Assembly (NCBI GenBank): GCA_041916675.1
Contig: JAYRZB010000006.1
Coordinates: 221,699 to 285,698, forward strand
Origin: JAYRZB01 sp041916675
GTDB taxonomy: Bacteria > Pseudomonadota > Alphaproteobacteria > Rhizobiales > Devosiaceae
Direction: 5' to 3'
Length of the DNA stretch: 64,000 nucleotides
How positions within the stretch are numbered: the stretch's first letter is position 1; every line of letters begins with the position of its first letter. The translations under genes and the position numbers were made by a program. Below the pieces are notes generated by a model that saw only the letters and a program-made list of their open reading frames with translations, was not told the origin of the DNA and did no database searches. Positions 9,080 through 17,939 of the stretch are shown here, piece after piece.

Positions 9080-9664
9080 TTATTCCTTGTCGGCCTTGGG
9101 CGCTGCCTTCTTGGCGGGCGCCTTGGCTTCAGATTTCTTGGCCGGGGCCTTTGCCTCGGTTTCGGACTTTTCGACGGCGGCCTTCTTGGGGGCAGCCTTC
9201 TTGGCCGGAGCCTTGGCTTCGGCGGCGGCTTCTGCCTTGGGAGCGGCGGCCTTGGGCGCTGCTGCCTTCTTGGCCGCCTTGGCGTCCGTCACGGTTTCGG
9301 CCGGAGCGGCAGCCTTCTTGGTCTTGGCGGCAATGGTCGGCTTGGCGCCGCCCACCAGAATCTCGGTGATCCGCACGGTGGTCAGCAGCTGGCGGTGGCC
9401 ATTGCGGCGACGATAGTTGTGGCGACGATTCTTCTTGAAGATGATGACCGTGCGCTGCTTTTTGGTATCCACCAGTTCGGCAGCAACCAGGGCGCCTTCA
9501 ACCAGCGGCGCGCCAACAGTCACGCCCGCGCCATCGCCAACCATGAGCACCTGGTCAAAGGTGACGATGTCGCCGGCTTCGGCTTCGAGCTTTTCGATCT
9601 TGAGAACGTCGTTGGCGGCAACCTTGTATTGCTTGCCGCCGGTCTTGATAACAGCGAAAGTCAT
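9080..9664 (-). CDS. rplU: 50S ribosomal protein L21 with long Ala/Lys/Pro tail
   Basis: 194 residues. The first about 103 residues form bL21 (MTFAVIKTGGKQYKV, IIFKKNRRHNYRRRNGHRQ, TTVRITEI). The remaining about 90 residues are a low-complexity tail made of Ala, Lys, Pro and Glu blocks (repeated PAKK and KAPAKK units). bL21 is normally about 103 residues, so the tail nearly doubles the protein. The start is the ATG at 9662-9664, and rpmA follows within 12 nt. The tail resembles eukaryotic histone-H1-like disordered segments in composition only. Confidence 0.95.
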   Translation of the reverse strand: MTFAVIKTGGKQYKVAANDVLKIEKLEAEAGDIVTFDQVLMVGDGAGVTVGAPLVEGALVAAELVDTKKQRTVIIFKKNRRHNYRRRNGHRQLLTTVRITEILVGGAKPTIAAKTKKAAAPAETVTDAKAAKKAAAPKAAAPKAEAAAEAKAPAKKAAPKKAAVEKSETEAKAPAKKSEAKAPAKKAAPKADKE

Positions 9665-9671
9665 TTTCTCG

Positions 9672-9742
9672 CCGGACGCTTTTGGCGTTCCGGTTCCCTT
9701 GTTCGCGCCCTGTGGCGCCGCAGGCAATGCCTGTTCCTGCGG
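9672..9742 (-). promoter_or_regulatory. Hairpins in the rplU leader
   Basis: On the minus strand, 7 nt before the rplU start codon, a hairpin pairs CCGGAACGC with GCGTCCGG (one bulged A, loop CAAAA; 9672-9693). Further upstream CCGCAGG/CCTGCGG (9718-9724 and 9736-9742) can pair, enclosing an alternative small stem CAGGC-AAT-GCCTG (9721-9733). The two upstream stems are mutually exclusive. This could be an autoregulated ribosomal-protein leader; that role is inference. Confidence 0.35.
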
Positions 9743-9901
9743 TCTTTGACAGCAGCCGGATCAGATGGTCCGGCGGGCGGCCTCAAGCAGCGGTTTCAAA
9801 CCATAAAGGCGCGCAGGCCCGGCCCGCACGCATTCGGAGCGCCTTATCGGGGCAAATGCCACAAGAGTCAAGGTCTTCGAGGCCGATGGCCGACCGGGTG
9901 G

Positions 9902-10381
9902 TCAGAACTCACCGGGCTGCGGCCAAACCGGGGTCTGGGCCGTCAGGCGCGCCCGCAGCTTGGCGGCATTTTCGGCCTCATCAAGCAGCAGCGAGGCCTT
10001 GTGCGTGACCCGCCAGTCTTCGAACGACCAGGGTTGTCCACCTGCGGGCAGGGCGATGCTGGGCCAATAGACTTCGGCCGCTTCGGTGCGCCCGGCCGCT
10101 TCCACGCTGATGGCCAGCCGGTCATATTCAGCGCCTTCGAAGGCATCGAGCACCTCAATATCGAACGGGGTCAGCCCGCGCAGCAGCATGCCTTCGGCGA
10201 ATTCGCTTTCCGATTGGATCAGCGCGGGATAGGTGCGGCCGGGATAGAAAACCGCTTTCAGTCCCCACGCCACCGCCGGCTGGCGCTGGCCGGGTTCAAG
10301 CCGTCGTCCGAGCACGGCAAACAGCACGTCTTCATCCCGCAAAGTGCCATAGACAAAAAGCGGGGCCGCAGCATCAGACAA
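9902..10381 (-). CDS. Gamma-glutamylcyclotransferase family (AIG2-like) protein
   Basis: 159 residues from a TTG at 10379-10381, which has a GGAG ribosome binding site 7 nt upstream. The alternative GTG at 10513 would run through the tRNA-Ser gene and is rejected. The fold signature LFVYGTLRDEDVL opens the protein, and VLDAFEGAEYDRL carries the family's acidic residue. These enzymes cyclise gamma-glutamyl amines or peptides to 5-oxoproline; the exact substrate here is unknown. It is transcribed away from the tRNA, and its stop lies about 240 nt upstream of rplU, in the same direction. Confidence 0.85.
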   Translation of the reverse strand: MSDAAAPLFVYGTLRDEDVLFAVLGRRLEPGQRQPAVAWGLKAVFYPGRTYPALIQSESEFAEGMLLRGLTPFDIEVLDAFEGAEYDRLAISVEAAGRTEAAEVYWPSIALPAGGQPWSFEDWRVTHKASLLLDEAENAAKLRARLTAQTPVWPQPGEF

Positions 10382-10480
10382 ATCTTGTCTCCAGAAGTGT
10401 TGCAGGCACCGCTTTGCTATGCCATAAGCTGCGCCGTCTTGTCGACCTTGGTGCCACGCGCAACAAGTGACCGGGCCTGC

Positions 10481-10570
10481 GGAGAGATGGCAGAGCGGTT
10501 GAATGCACCGCACTCGAAATGCGGCATAGGGGCAACTCTATCGGGGGTTCGAATCCCTCTCTCTCCGCCA
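10481..10570 (+). tRNA. tRNA-Ser (anticodon CGA)
   Basis: A 90-nt class II tRNA. The acceptor arm is GGAGAGA paired with TCTCTCC followed by GCCA. The anticodon stem CCGCA/TGCGG encloses the loop CTCGAAA (anticodon CGA, reading UCG). A long variable arm and the T-loop GGTTCGAATCC complete it. The CCA end is encoded. The pyrimidine-rich tract CTTTTCTTTCTC follows. Confidence 0.97.
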
Positions 10571-10745
10571 CTTTTCTTTCTCGCGCACTTCCATTCTGCA
10601 TCGGGCTATTGCCGCCGGGTCCACAAGGCGCGTGGCGTCACCCGCGCTGCGCCTTTATGAAATCCTGATTCCGGGCGGTGTTTTTCGATATGGAATCCTG
10701 AGGCTCTAGGGCCCAATAGACAAGCCTTCATCCTGGAGGTTCGTC

Positions 10746-10829
10746 ATGCTCGATCTTGCCTATCTTGCTCTTGGCGCCGGCACGATGATCGCCCTTGCGG
10801 TCTATGCCGCTGCACTCACCCGGCTTTGA
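10746..10829 (+). CDS. Tiny membrane protein encoded just upstream of kdpF
   Basis: 27 codons with a strong ribosome binding site (TGGAGG, 6 nt before the ATG at 10746). The peptide starts MLDLAYLALGAGTM and is almost entirely one hydrophobic helix, ending AALTRL. It precedes kdpF by 7 nt and reads in the same direction. Comparable short ORFs precede kdpF in other bacteria as I recall them, but I cannot verify homology here. It is probably a single-pass accessory of the Kdp complex or a translated leader. Confidence 0.6.
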   Translation: MLDLAYLALGAGTMIALAVYAAALTRL

Positions 10830-10836
10830 GCCCGCC

Positions 10837-10917
10837 ATGCTCATCCTTTCCTTTCTCGTCGCCCTGGCCCTAGCCGTCTACCTTGTGGTGACGCTGCTGG
10901 CGCCTGAGCGCTTCTGA
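10837..10917 (+). CDS. kdpF: K+-transporting ATPase small subunit KdpF
   Basis: 26 residues forming one membrane helix (MLILSFLVALALAVYLVV...) and ending with the family's typical PERF C-terminus. KdpF stabilises the KdpABC complex through lipid-like contacts. It sits 16 nt before kdpA and 7 nt after another tiny membrane ORF. Confidence 0.85.
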   Translation: MLILSFLVALALAVYLVVTLLAPERF

Positions 10918-10933
10918 TTATGTGGAGATCATC

Positions 10934-12643
10934 ATGATGCTCACCGGCTGGCTGCAGATCGGCATTGTGCTGATCGCGGTGCTGCTGCTGGTCAAGCCGC
11001 TTGGCCTATACATGGCCGCAGTCTTTTCCGGCAGAAAAACCTGGCTCACCGCCGTGCTCGGCCCCATCGAACGCGGTTTTTATCGGCTGGCCGGCGTACG
11101 TCCCGATGCGGAGCAGACCTGGCTTGGTTATGCCTTTGCCGTGCTGACTTTCAGCCTTGCCGGGTTTCTCGGGCTTTATGGCTTGCTGCGGCTCCAGCAT
11201 CTGTTGCCGCTCAATCCTCAGGGGTTTGGCGCCCTTCCGCCGGACCTGGCCTTCAACACGGCAGTTAGTTTCGTCACCAACACCAATTGGCAAAGCTATG
11301 GTGGCGAGACCACCATGAGCCATTTGAGCCAGATGCTGGGCCTGACAGTGCAGAATTTCGTCTCTGCCGCCACCGGCATCGGCGTTGCCATGGCCATGAC
11401 CCGCGCCTTCATGCGTTCGGGTGTCAGGGAACTGGGCAATTTCTGGGTCGACCTGACTCGTGTGGTGCTCTACGTGCTTTTGCCATTGGCAATCCTGGTT
11501 GCCGTGGCTTTCGTCGCCCTGGGCTTGCCGCAAAACCTCGATGCCAGTTTCCTCGCCACCACGCTCGAGGGCGCCCAACAGACCATCGCCACCGGTCCGG
11601 CTGCCAGCCAAGAGGCTATCAAGCAGCTTGGCACCAATGGCGGGGGCTTCTTTAATGTCAACGCCGCACACCCCTTCGAGAACCCGAACGCCTTCTCGAA
11701 CTATCTCAATATCATCGCCATGCTCTCGGTCTCGGCGGCGCTAGTCTATGCCTTCGGCGAAATGGTCGGTAGCCGTCGCCAGGGCTGGGCGCTGCTTGCG
11801 GTCACTTTCATCCTGTTGCTGGCGGGCACCGCCATCGTCTTCTGGGCAGAAACCAACGGGAATCCTTTGCTGACAGCGGTTGGTGTTGACCCGGCGCTGG
11901 GCAACATGGAAGGCAAGGAAGTGCGCTTCGGTCAGGCGATGAGCGCGCTCTATTCTGCGGTGACCACCGGCCTTTCCAATGGTGGGGTCAATGCCATGCA
12001 CTCCTCGCTCACCCCGATCGGCGGCATGGTGCCGATGATCCTGATCCAGCTTGGCGAGGTCCTGCCGGGCGGCGTTGGTTCCGGGCTCTACGGCCTTCTG
12101 GTATTTGCCATTCTGGCCGTGTTCGTGGCCGGGCTGATGGTTGGGCGCACGCCCGAACTGCTCGGCAAGAAGATCGAAGGCCGCGAGATCACCTTTGCCA
12201 TGCTGGCGATCCTGATCCTGCCGCTGCTGATCCTGGGCTTTTCAGCGATTTCGGCCGTCGCCGGTTTCGGCACCGGTTCGATCCTCACCCCCGGCCCGCA
12301 CGGCCTCAGCGAAATCCTCTATGCCTATACTTCGGCCGCCGGGAACAATGGTTCGGCCTTTGGCGGGCTGAGTGCCAACACGCCCTGGTACAATGCCACC
12401 CTTGGCCTTGCCATGCTGCTGGGGCGCTTCGCCTACATCGTGCCGGTGCTGGCCATTGCCGGTTCGCTGGCGGCCAAGCCGCGGGCTGCGGCGTCCACCG
12501 GTACTTTCCCAACCGACCGGCCGCTTTTCGTCGGTTTGCTGATCGGCATCATTCTCATCCTTGGCGGGCTGCAGTTTTTCCCGGCCCTGGCGTTGGGTCC
12601 GATTGTCGAGCATTTCGCCATGCTGACCGGACAGAGCTTTTAG
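10934..12643 (+). CDS. kdpA: K+-transporting ATPase subunit A (KdpA)
   Basis: 569 residues, about ten membrane segments. This is the channel-like subunit that selects and translocates K+. The four filter-loop signatures are visible: TNTNWQSYGGE, TNGGGFFN, TGLSNGGVN and GNNGSAFGGL. The start ATG at 10934 has GGAG 6 nt upstream; an upstream in-frame GTG at 10922 sits over that site and is unlikely. It leads the kdpABCDE run. Confidence 0.97.
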   Translation: MMLTGWLQIGIVLIAVLLLVKPLGLYMAAVFSGRKTWLTAVLGPIERGFYRLAGVRPDAEQTWLGYAFAVLTFSLAGFLGLYGLLRLQHLLPLNPQGFGALPPDLAFNTAVSFVTNTNWQSYGGETTMSHLSQMLGLTVQNFVSAATGIGVAMAMTRAFMRSGVRELGNFWVDLTRVVLYVLLPLAILVAVAFVALGLPQNLDASFLATTLEGAQQTIATGPAASQEAIKQLGTNGGGFFNVNAAHPFENPNAFSNYLNIIAMLSVSAALVYAFGEMVGSRRQGWALLAVTFILLLAGTAIVFWAETNGNPLLTAVGVDPALGNMEGKEVRFGQAMSALYSAVTTGLSNGGVNAMHSSLTPIGGMVPMILIQLGEVLPGGVGSGLYGLLVFAILAVFVAGLMVGRTPELLGKKIEGREITFAMLAILILPLLILGFSAISAVAGFGTGSILTPGPHGLSEILYAYTSAAGNNGSAFGGLSANTPWYNATLGLAMLLGRFAYIVPVLAIAGSLAAKPRAAASTGTFPTDRPLFVGLLIGIILILGGLQFFPALALGPIVEHFAMLTGQSF

Positions 12644-12652
12644 GAAACCACC

Positions 12653-14701
12653 ATGTCCACGCAAACCAAGATTTCCATTCTCTCGCCGGCCATTCTTGTG
12701 CCAGCGCTGCGCGACGCCTTCACCAAGCTTGATCCGCGCCAGCTCGTGCGCAACCCGGTGATCTTTGTCACCGAGATTGTGGCCCTATTGGTCACCGCCA
12801 TTTTCTTCCAGGACTTGCTCGGAGCCGGTGACCATCCGGCCTTTTCCGGCCAGATCGCGGTCTGGCTCTGGTTCACCGTGCTGTTTGCCACCTTTGCCGA
12901 GGCCGTCGCCGAGGGGCGTGGCAAGGCGCAGGCCGATAGTTTGAAACGCGGCAAGTCTGACCTGATGGCCAAGAAGCTGCTGTTCCCGGACCAGAAGGAC
13001 AACCGTGCCTGCGAGATCATCGCTTCCACCGATCTTAAGGTTGGCGACCTTATCCTGGTTGAAACCAACGACCTGATCCCTGGCGATGGCGAAATCATCG
13101 AAGGCGTCGCATCGGTTAACGAAAGTGCCATTACCGGGGAGTCCGCCCCGGTGATCCGCGAGGCAGGCGGGGATCGCTCCGCCGTCACGGGCGGCACGCA
13201 GGTGATCTCAGACTGGCTCAAGGTCCGCATCACCACCCGCCCGGGGGAAACTTTTGTGGATCGCATGATCGCCCTGATCGAAGGGGCAAAGCGCCAGAAG
13301 ACCCCCAACGAGATTGCCCTGTCGATCCTGCTCTCAGGTCTTACCCTGGTGTTCCTGATCGCGGTGGTCACACTTTATGGTCTCGCGCTCTATTCGGGAA
13401 CGACGCTCTCGGTTGCCGTGCTGGCAGCGCTGCTCGTCACTCTGATCCCCACGACCATCGGCGGTCTGCTCTCGGCCATCGGCATTGCCGGGATGGACCG
13501 GTTGATCCGCTTTAATGTCGTGGCCACTTCCGGCCGCGCCGTCGAGGCGGCGGGCGATGTCGATACCCTCCTGCTCGACAAGACCGGCACCATCACCTTT
13601 GGCAATCGCATGGCGTCCGATTTCCTGCCGGTCGATGGGGTTTCGGAAAAGGACCTCGCTGAAGCCGTGCTGCTCGCCAGCCTGGCTGACGAGACTGCCG
13701 AGGGCCGTTCGATCCTTGCCCTGGCTCAGTCCGATTTTGGCCTGGCCATCCCGCAGGCCACCGGATCAACACCCATAGCCTTTTCTGCCCAGACACGGAT
13801 TTCCGGCATCGACATCGCAGGCCGCCGCATCCGCAAAGGCGCCGTCGATGCCGTGCTGCGCTTTGTCGGCATGGACAAGACCGAGGCGGGAACAACCTTC
13901 AATGCTGCAGTTGAGGCCATCGCCCGCTCGGGCGGAACGCCGCTGGCCGTCGCCGAGGGTGATCGCCTGCTTGGGGTCGTGCACCTCAAGGATGTGGTCA
14001 AGCCGGGTATCAAGGAGCGCTTTGCGGAACTGCGCGCCATGGGCATCCGCACGGTCATGGTCACTGGCGACAATCCCGTGACTGCAGCTGCCATCGCATC
14101 GGAAGCCGGCGTCGATGATTTCCTTGCTGAAGCCACTCCCGAGCAAAAGCTCGACTTCATCCGCAAGGAGCAGGTTGGTGGCCGTCTGATCGCCATGTGC
14201 GGCGATGGCACCAATGATGCGCCGGCCCTGGCCCAGGCCGATGTCGGCGTTGCCATGCAATCGGGCACCCAAGCCGCCCGCGAGGCCGGCAATATGGTTG
14301 ACCTTGATTCCAGCCCCACCAAGCTCATCGAGATCGTCGAGATCGGCAAACAGATCCTGATGACGCGCGGGGCTCTGACCACCTTTTCGATCGCCAACGA
14401 TGTGGCCAAATACTTTGCCATTATCCCGGCGCTGTTTCTGGCTACCTATCCGCAGCTGTCCGCGCTCAACATCATGGGGCTGGCCTCGCCGCAATCGGCC
14501 ATATTGTCGGCGGTTATCTTTAATGCCCTGATCATTATTGCGCTGATCCCGCTCGCCCTGCGCGGGGTCGCGTATCGCCCCGTGGGTGCCGCGGCGCTGC
14601 TCTCGCGCAATCTCTTGATCTATGGCCTTGGCGGCCTTGCTGCCCCGTTTATCGGCATCAAGCTGATCGATATGGCCATCACCGCGCTTGGCATCATCTA
14701 G
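12653..14701 (+). CDS. kdpB: K+-transporting ATPase subunit B (KdpB, P-type ATPase)
   Basis: 682 residues, the catalytic P-type ATPase. The phosphorylated aspartate is D309 in DKTGTIT, with the actuator loop TGES, the hinge motif MVTGDNPVTAAAIA and MCGDGTNDAPALAQADVGVAM. AGGA precedes the ATG. It is followed 9 nt later by kdpC. It hydrolyses ATP to drive K+ uptake through KdpA at low external potassium. Confidence 0.98.
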   Translation: MSTQTKISILSPAILVPALRDAFTKLDPRQLVRNPVIFVTEIVALLVTAIFFQDLLGAGDHPAFSGQIAVWLWFTVLFATFAEAVAEGRGKAQADSLKRGKSDLMAKKLLFPDQKDNRACEIIASTDLKVGDLILVETNDLIPGDGEIIEGVASVNESAITGESAPVIREAGGDRSAVTGGTQVISDWLKVRITTRPGETFVDRMIALIEGAKRQKTPNEIALSILLSGLTLVFLIAVVTLYGLALYSGTTLSVAVLAALLVTLIPTTIGGLLSAIGIAGMDRLIRFNVVATSGRAVEAAGDVDTLLLDKTGTITFGNRMASDFLPVDGVSEKDLAEAVLLASLADETAEGRSILALAQSDFGLAIPQATGSTPIAFSAQTRISGIDIAGRRIRKGAVDAVLRFVGMDKTEAGTTFNAAVEAIARSGGTPLAVAEGDRLLGVVHLKDVVKPGIKERFAELRAMGIRTVMVTGDNPVTAAAIASEAGVDDFLAEATPEQKLDFIRKEQVGGRLIAMCGDGTNDAPALAQADVGVAMQSGTQAAREAGNMVDLDSSPTKLIEIVEIGKQILMTRGALTTFSIANDVAKYFAIIPALFLATYPQLSALNIMGLASPQSAILSAVIFNALIIIALIPLALRGVAYRPVGAAALLSRNLLIYGLGGLAAPFIGIKLIDMAITALGII

Positions 14702-14710
14702 GAGGCTTTC

Positions 14711-15277
14711 ATGCTCACTCAAATCCGTCCTGCGCTCGTACTTTTCATCCTGCTGTCGCTGCTAACCGGTCTTGCCTACCCGCTGGCCATCACCGGGGTG
14801 GCCCAGGCCCTGTTTCCCGCTCAGGCCAATGGCAGCCGCGTCGAACTTGGCGGCCAGATTGTGGGGTCCGAATTGATCGGGCAAAATTTTAGCGCGCCCG
14901 GTTATTTCTGGCCCCGCCCATCCGCCACCGGCCCGGACCCCTATAATGCTGCCGCTTCGACTGGCTCGAATATCGGCCCCACCGGCAGGGCATTGGTTGA
15001 TCGCGTGGCGGCTGCCGTCGATGCCACCGGCGCAGCGGGCGTACCGGCCGACGCGGTCACCACCTCTGGCTCGGGGCTCGATCCGCACATCACGCCTCAG
15101 AATGCACTGCTGCAGATCGCGCGTGTCGCCGCAGCGCGCGGGCTCGATCCGGCTGAGGTCAAGTCCATCCTCGCTAAAGTGACTGAGCAGCCAGTCTTGG
15201 GTATATTCGGGGAACCGCGCGTCAACGTGCTGCGTCTCAACCTGGCGCTGGACGAGGCCGCCCCTTCCGGGAACTGA
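14711..15277 (+). CDS. kdpC: K+-transporting ATPase subunit C (KdpC)
   Basis: 188 residues with one N-terminal membrane helix (PALVLFILLSLLTGLAYP) and a periplasmic domain with the family motifs GSELIGQNF, YFWPRPSA and SGSGLDPHITP. A GGAGG ribosome binding site precedes the ATG. It stabilises the KdpAB complex. It ends one base before the kdpD start. Confidence 0.97.
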   Translation: MLTQIRPALVLFILLSLLTGLAYPLAITGVAQALFPAQANGSRVELGGQIVGSELIGQNFSAPGYFWPRPSATGPDPYNAAASTGSNIGPTGRALVDRVAAAVDATGAAGVPADAVTTSGSGLDPHITPQNALLQIARVAAARGLDPAEVKSILAKVTEQPVLGIFGEPRVNVLRLNLALDEAAPSGN

Positions 15278-15278
15278 A

Positions 15279-17939
15279 ATGGCCCGCCAAACCGAAACGC
15301 CGCGGCCCGATCCAACCGCGCTCCTCGAGCTTGCCGCGCGCGAAGGCCGCGGCAAGCTGACGGTTTTTCTCGGCGCGGCCCCGGGGGTCGGCAAGACCTA
15401 TGCCATGCTCGAACGCGCCCGGCGCCTAAAGGTCGCGGGCACCGATGTGGTCATTGGGCTCATCGAAACGCACGGCCGCGCCGAAACCAGCGCCTTGGCC
15501 GAAGGCATAGAAGTCCTGCCCCGCCGCGACAATTCCGGCCCCTATGGCGAATTCGATCTTGATGCCGCCCTGGCCCGGCGCCCTGCGCTGCTGATCGTGG
15601 ATGAACTTGCCCATACCAATGCGGCAGGCTCGCGCCATCCCAAGCGCTATCAGGATATTGCCGAGCTGATTGGCGCCGGGATCAACGTCTGGACTGCCCT
15701 CAACATCCAGCACCTTGAAAGTCTTTCGGACCTGGTGGCCAGCATTGCCGGCGTGCCGGTGCGTGAAACGGTCCCCGATGTCGTGCTCAAGACCGCCGAT
15801 GAGATCGTGCTCGTCGACCTGCCGCCGGCCGAACTTATCGCCCGGCTGCATGCTGGCAAGGTCTATGTGCCTGATACCGCGCAGCGGGCGCTTGAAGGCT
15901 TTTTCAAACCCGCCACGCTCACCGCCCTGCGCGACCTCGCCCTGCGCCGCGCCGCCGGCCGGGTCGATGACCAGATGGTCGATTTCCTGCGCCAGAGCGC
16001 GGTGGAAGGTCCGTGGCTCACCGGCGAACGCCTTCTTGTATGCGTCGGCCCCGATCAGATGTCGGAAAGGGTGGTGCGGGTGGCCAGCCGTCTGGCCGCA
16101 GGGCTCAATGCGCGCTGGCTGGTGGTGTCGCTGACCCGGCCCGGCGGCGCGCTCCCCGATCCCGCTGCCGCCGAACGGCTTGAACAGACCCTGCGCCTGG
16201 CCGAAAGGCTCGGGGCCGAAACCCGTCGCGAGGCGTCGGGTGATTTTGTCGAGGCCCTGCTGCGGCTGGCCCGGCGCGAGCATATCAGCCAGATCGTCAT
16301 CGGCCGCCCGGCGGGCAGCCACTGGTTCCGTCGCTCGCTGGCCGATGCCGTGTTGCGCCGGGCCGGGACGATTGGCGTTCATGTCGTGCCCGGCGAACCG
16401 GTCGGTCGCGGACGACCCTTGCGTTGGCGGCTGGCGCTGCCGCGCTCGGTGCTGGCGCTGGCCCTGCCTTTGGTATCGGTGGGTGCAACAACACTGCTCG
16501 GTTTGGGGATCAATGCCCTGATCGTTCTACAGAACCTGTCCATGCTCTACCTTGCCGCCGTGCTCATCTCGGCAGTCATCGCCGGACGGGGCTCGGCTTT
16601 GCTTGCGGCCCTCCTGTCGTTTCTGGCCTATAACGTTTTTTTCATTGAACCCACCGGGTCGCTCACCGTCGCCCAACCGCAGGAAGTGCTGTCGCTGCTG
16701 ATCTTTGTGGGGGTGGCGCTGGCGGCGGGCCAGCTTGCGGCCCGTTTGCGCGAACAGGTTGATCTTGCCCGCCAGCAAGCTCGACAAAGCCAGGCACTAC
16801 TCGATTTCTCCCGCAAGCTTTCGGGTGCGCATGGGCAGGAGCGGGTGCTCGATGCCATTGCCAGCCATCTCCATTCCAGTCTGGGCCGGCCGACGGTGGT
16901 GCTAATCCCCGGCACCGACACATCGATTGAGCTTGCCGCAGCCTGGCCACCCGATCAGGGGCTCGATGCCACCGGGTTGACAGCGGCGCGCTGGGCTTTC
17001 GACAAGAAGGAAGCAGCTGGATTCCTGACCGGTACCCTGCCGCAGGTGCCCTATCTGTTCCGGCCCATCCTCTCCGCCCAGCGCCCGCTGGGGGTCGTGG
17101 GACTGGCCATGGGGAAGGACGAGACACCCCTTGGTGCCGATGAAGACCGCACTCTGTCGGCCCTGCTCGATCAGTCAGCCATCGCTATCGATCGCGCCCA
17201 GCTCAATCGCGAAAGCGCCATGGCCTCGGTGGCTCGCGAGGGCGAAAAGGTGCAGACGGCACTGTTGTCCTCGCTCTCGCACGATCTGCGTACGCCCCTT
17301 GCTTCGATTACCGGCGCGATCACCACCCTGCGCCAGCTCGGGCAGGGCATGCCGGCCGAAAGCCGTGACGACCTGCTGGCCTCCATTGAAGAAGAGGCCG
17401 GGCGGCTCAACCGCTTTGTTTCCAACCTTTTTGACATGACGCGTATTGAATCGGGCCTGATGAAGGCCCGCCGCGATCCGGTTGATCTGGCTGCGATCAT
17501 CGACGCCGCCGCTGCCCGGGCCCGGCGCATTCATCCCGATCTCGAGATCGAAACCAGCATCGCTCCTGACTTGCCAACGGCGCAAGGAGATGCCGCTTTG
17601 CTCGAACAGGTGCTGTTCAACCTGCTCGACAATGCCCGCAAATATGGCGGCGTCGGCCAGCCGGTATCGGTCTTTGCCCGGGCCGAAGGTGCTGCGGCTC
17701 AGATTGCCGTCACCGACCTGGGCAAAGGCATTCCCGAGGCCGAGCTCGAAAAGATATTCGACAAGTTCTATCGTCGCGCCAAGGGCGACGGGCGCCCGGC
17801 CGGTACCGGGCTTGGCCTGTCGGTGGCGCGGGGTCTGATGGCGGCCATGGGCGGGTCGATCAAGGCGGAAAGTCCCGCCATCCGCAAGCGCGGCACGCGC
17901 TTCGTGCTGCGCCTGCCACTGGCCCAGAAGGAGAACTGA
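15279..17939 (+). CDS. kdpD: Osmosensitive K+ channel sensor histidine kinase KdpD
   Basis: 886 residues (E. coli has 894). The KdpD N-domain has the P-loop GAAPGVGKT at 32-40 and DELAHTNAAGSRHPKRYQD. A universal-stress-like domain follows at about 250-360, then four membrane helices (DUF4118) at about 390-490 and a GAF-like segment. The kinase core has SLSHDLRTPLASITGA with H668 and an HATPase with NLLDNARKYG and GTGLGLSVARGL. It senses low K+ or osmotic stress and phosphorylates KdpE. The stop overlaps the kdpE ATG by one base (TGATG). Confidence 0.97.
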   Translation: MARQTETPRPDPTALLELAAREGRGKLTVFLGAAPGVGKTYAMLERARRLKVAGTDVVIGLIETHGRAETSALAEGIEVLPRRDNSGPYGEFDLDAALARRPALLIVDELAHTNAAGSRHPKRYQDIAELIGAGINVWTALNIQHLESLSDLVASIAGVPVRETVPDVVLKTADEIVLVDLPPAELIARLHAGKVYVPDTAQRALEGFFKPATLTALRDLALRRAAGRVDDQMVDFLRQSAVEGPWLTGERLLVCVGPDQMSERVVRVASRLAAGLNARWLVVSLTRPGGALPDPAAAERLEQTLRLAERLGAETRREASGDFVEALLRLARREHISQIVIGRPAGSHWFRRSLADAVLRRAGTIGVHVVPGEPVGRGRPLRWRLALPRSVLALALPLVSVGATTLLGLGINALIVLQNLSMLYLAAVLISAVIAGRGSALLAALLSFLAYNVFFIEPTGSLTVAQPQEVLSLLIFVGVALAAGQLAARLREQVDLARQQARQSQALLDFSRKLSGAHGQERVLDAIASHLHSSLGRPTVVLIPGTDTSIELAAAWPPDQGLDATGLTAARWAFDKKEAAGFLTGTLPQVPYLFRPILSAQRPLGVVGLAMGKDETPLGADEDRTLSALLDQSAIAIDRAQLNRESAMASVAREGEKVQTALLSSLSHDLRTPLASITGAITTLRQLGQGMPAESRDDLLASIEEEAGRLNRFVSNLFDMTRIESGLMKARRDPVDLAAIIDAAAARARRIHPDLEIETSIAPDLPTAQGDAALLEQVLFNLLDNARKYGGVGQPVSVFARAEGAAAQIAVTDLGKGIPEAELEKIFDKFYRRAKGDGRPAGTGLGLSVARGLMAAMGGSIKAESPAIRKRGTRFVLRLPLAQKEN

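Noticed and set aside
10382..10513. GTG start for the gamma-glutamylcyclotransferase gene
   Set aside because: It would translate the antisense of tRNA-Ser; the TTG at 10381 has a good ribosome binding site.
10481..10745. tRNA-Ser as a genomic-island attachment site
   Set aside because: Kdp genes follow immediately, with no integrase and no repeat of the tRNA 3' end seen downstream.
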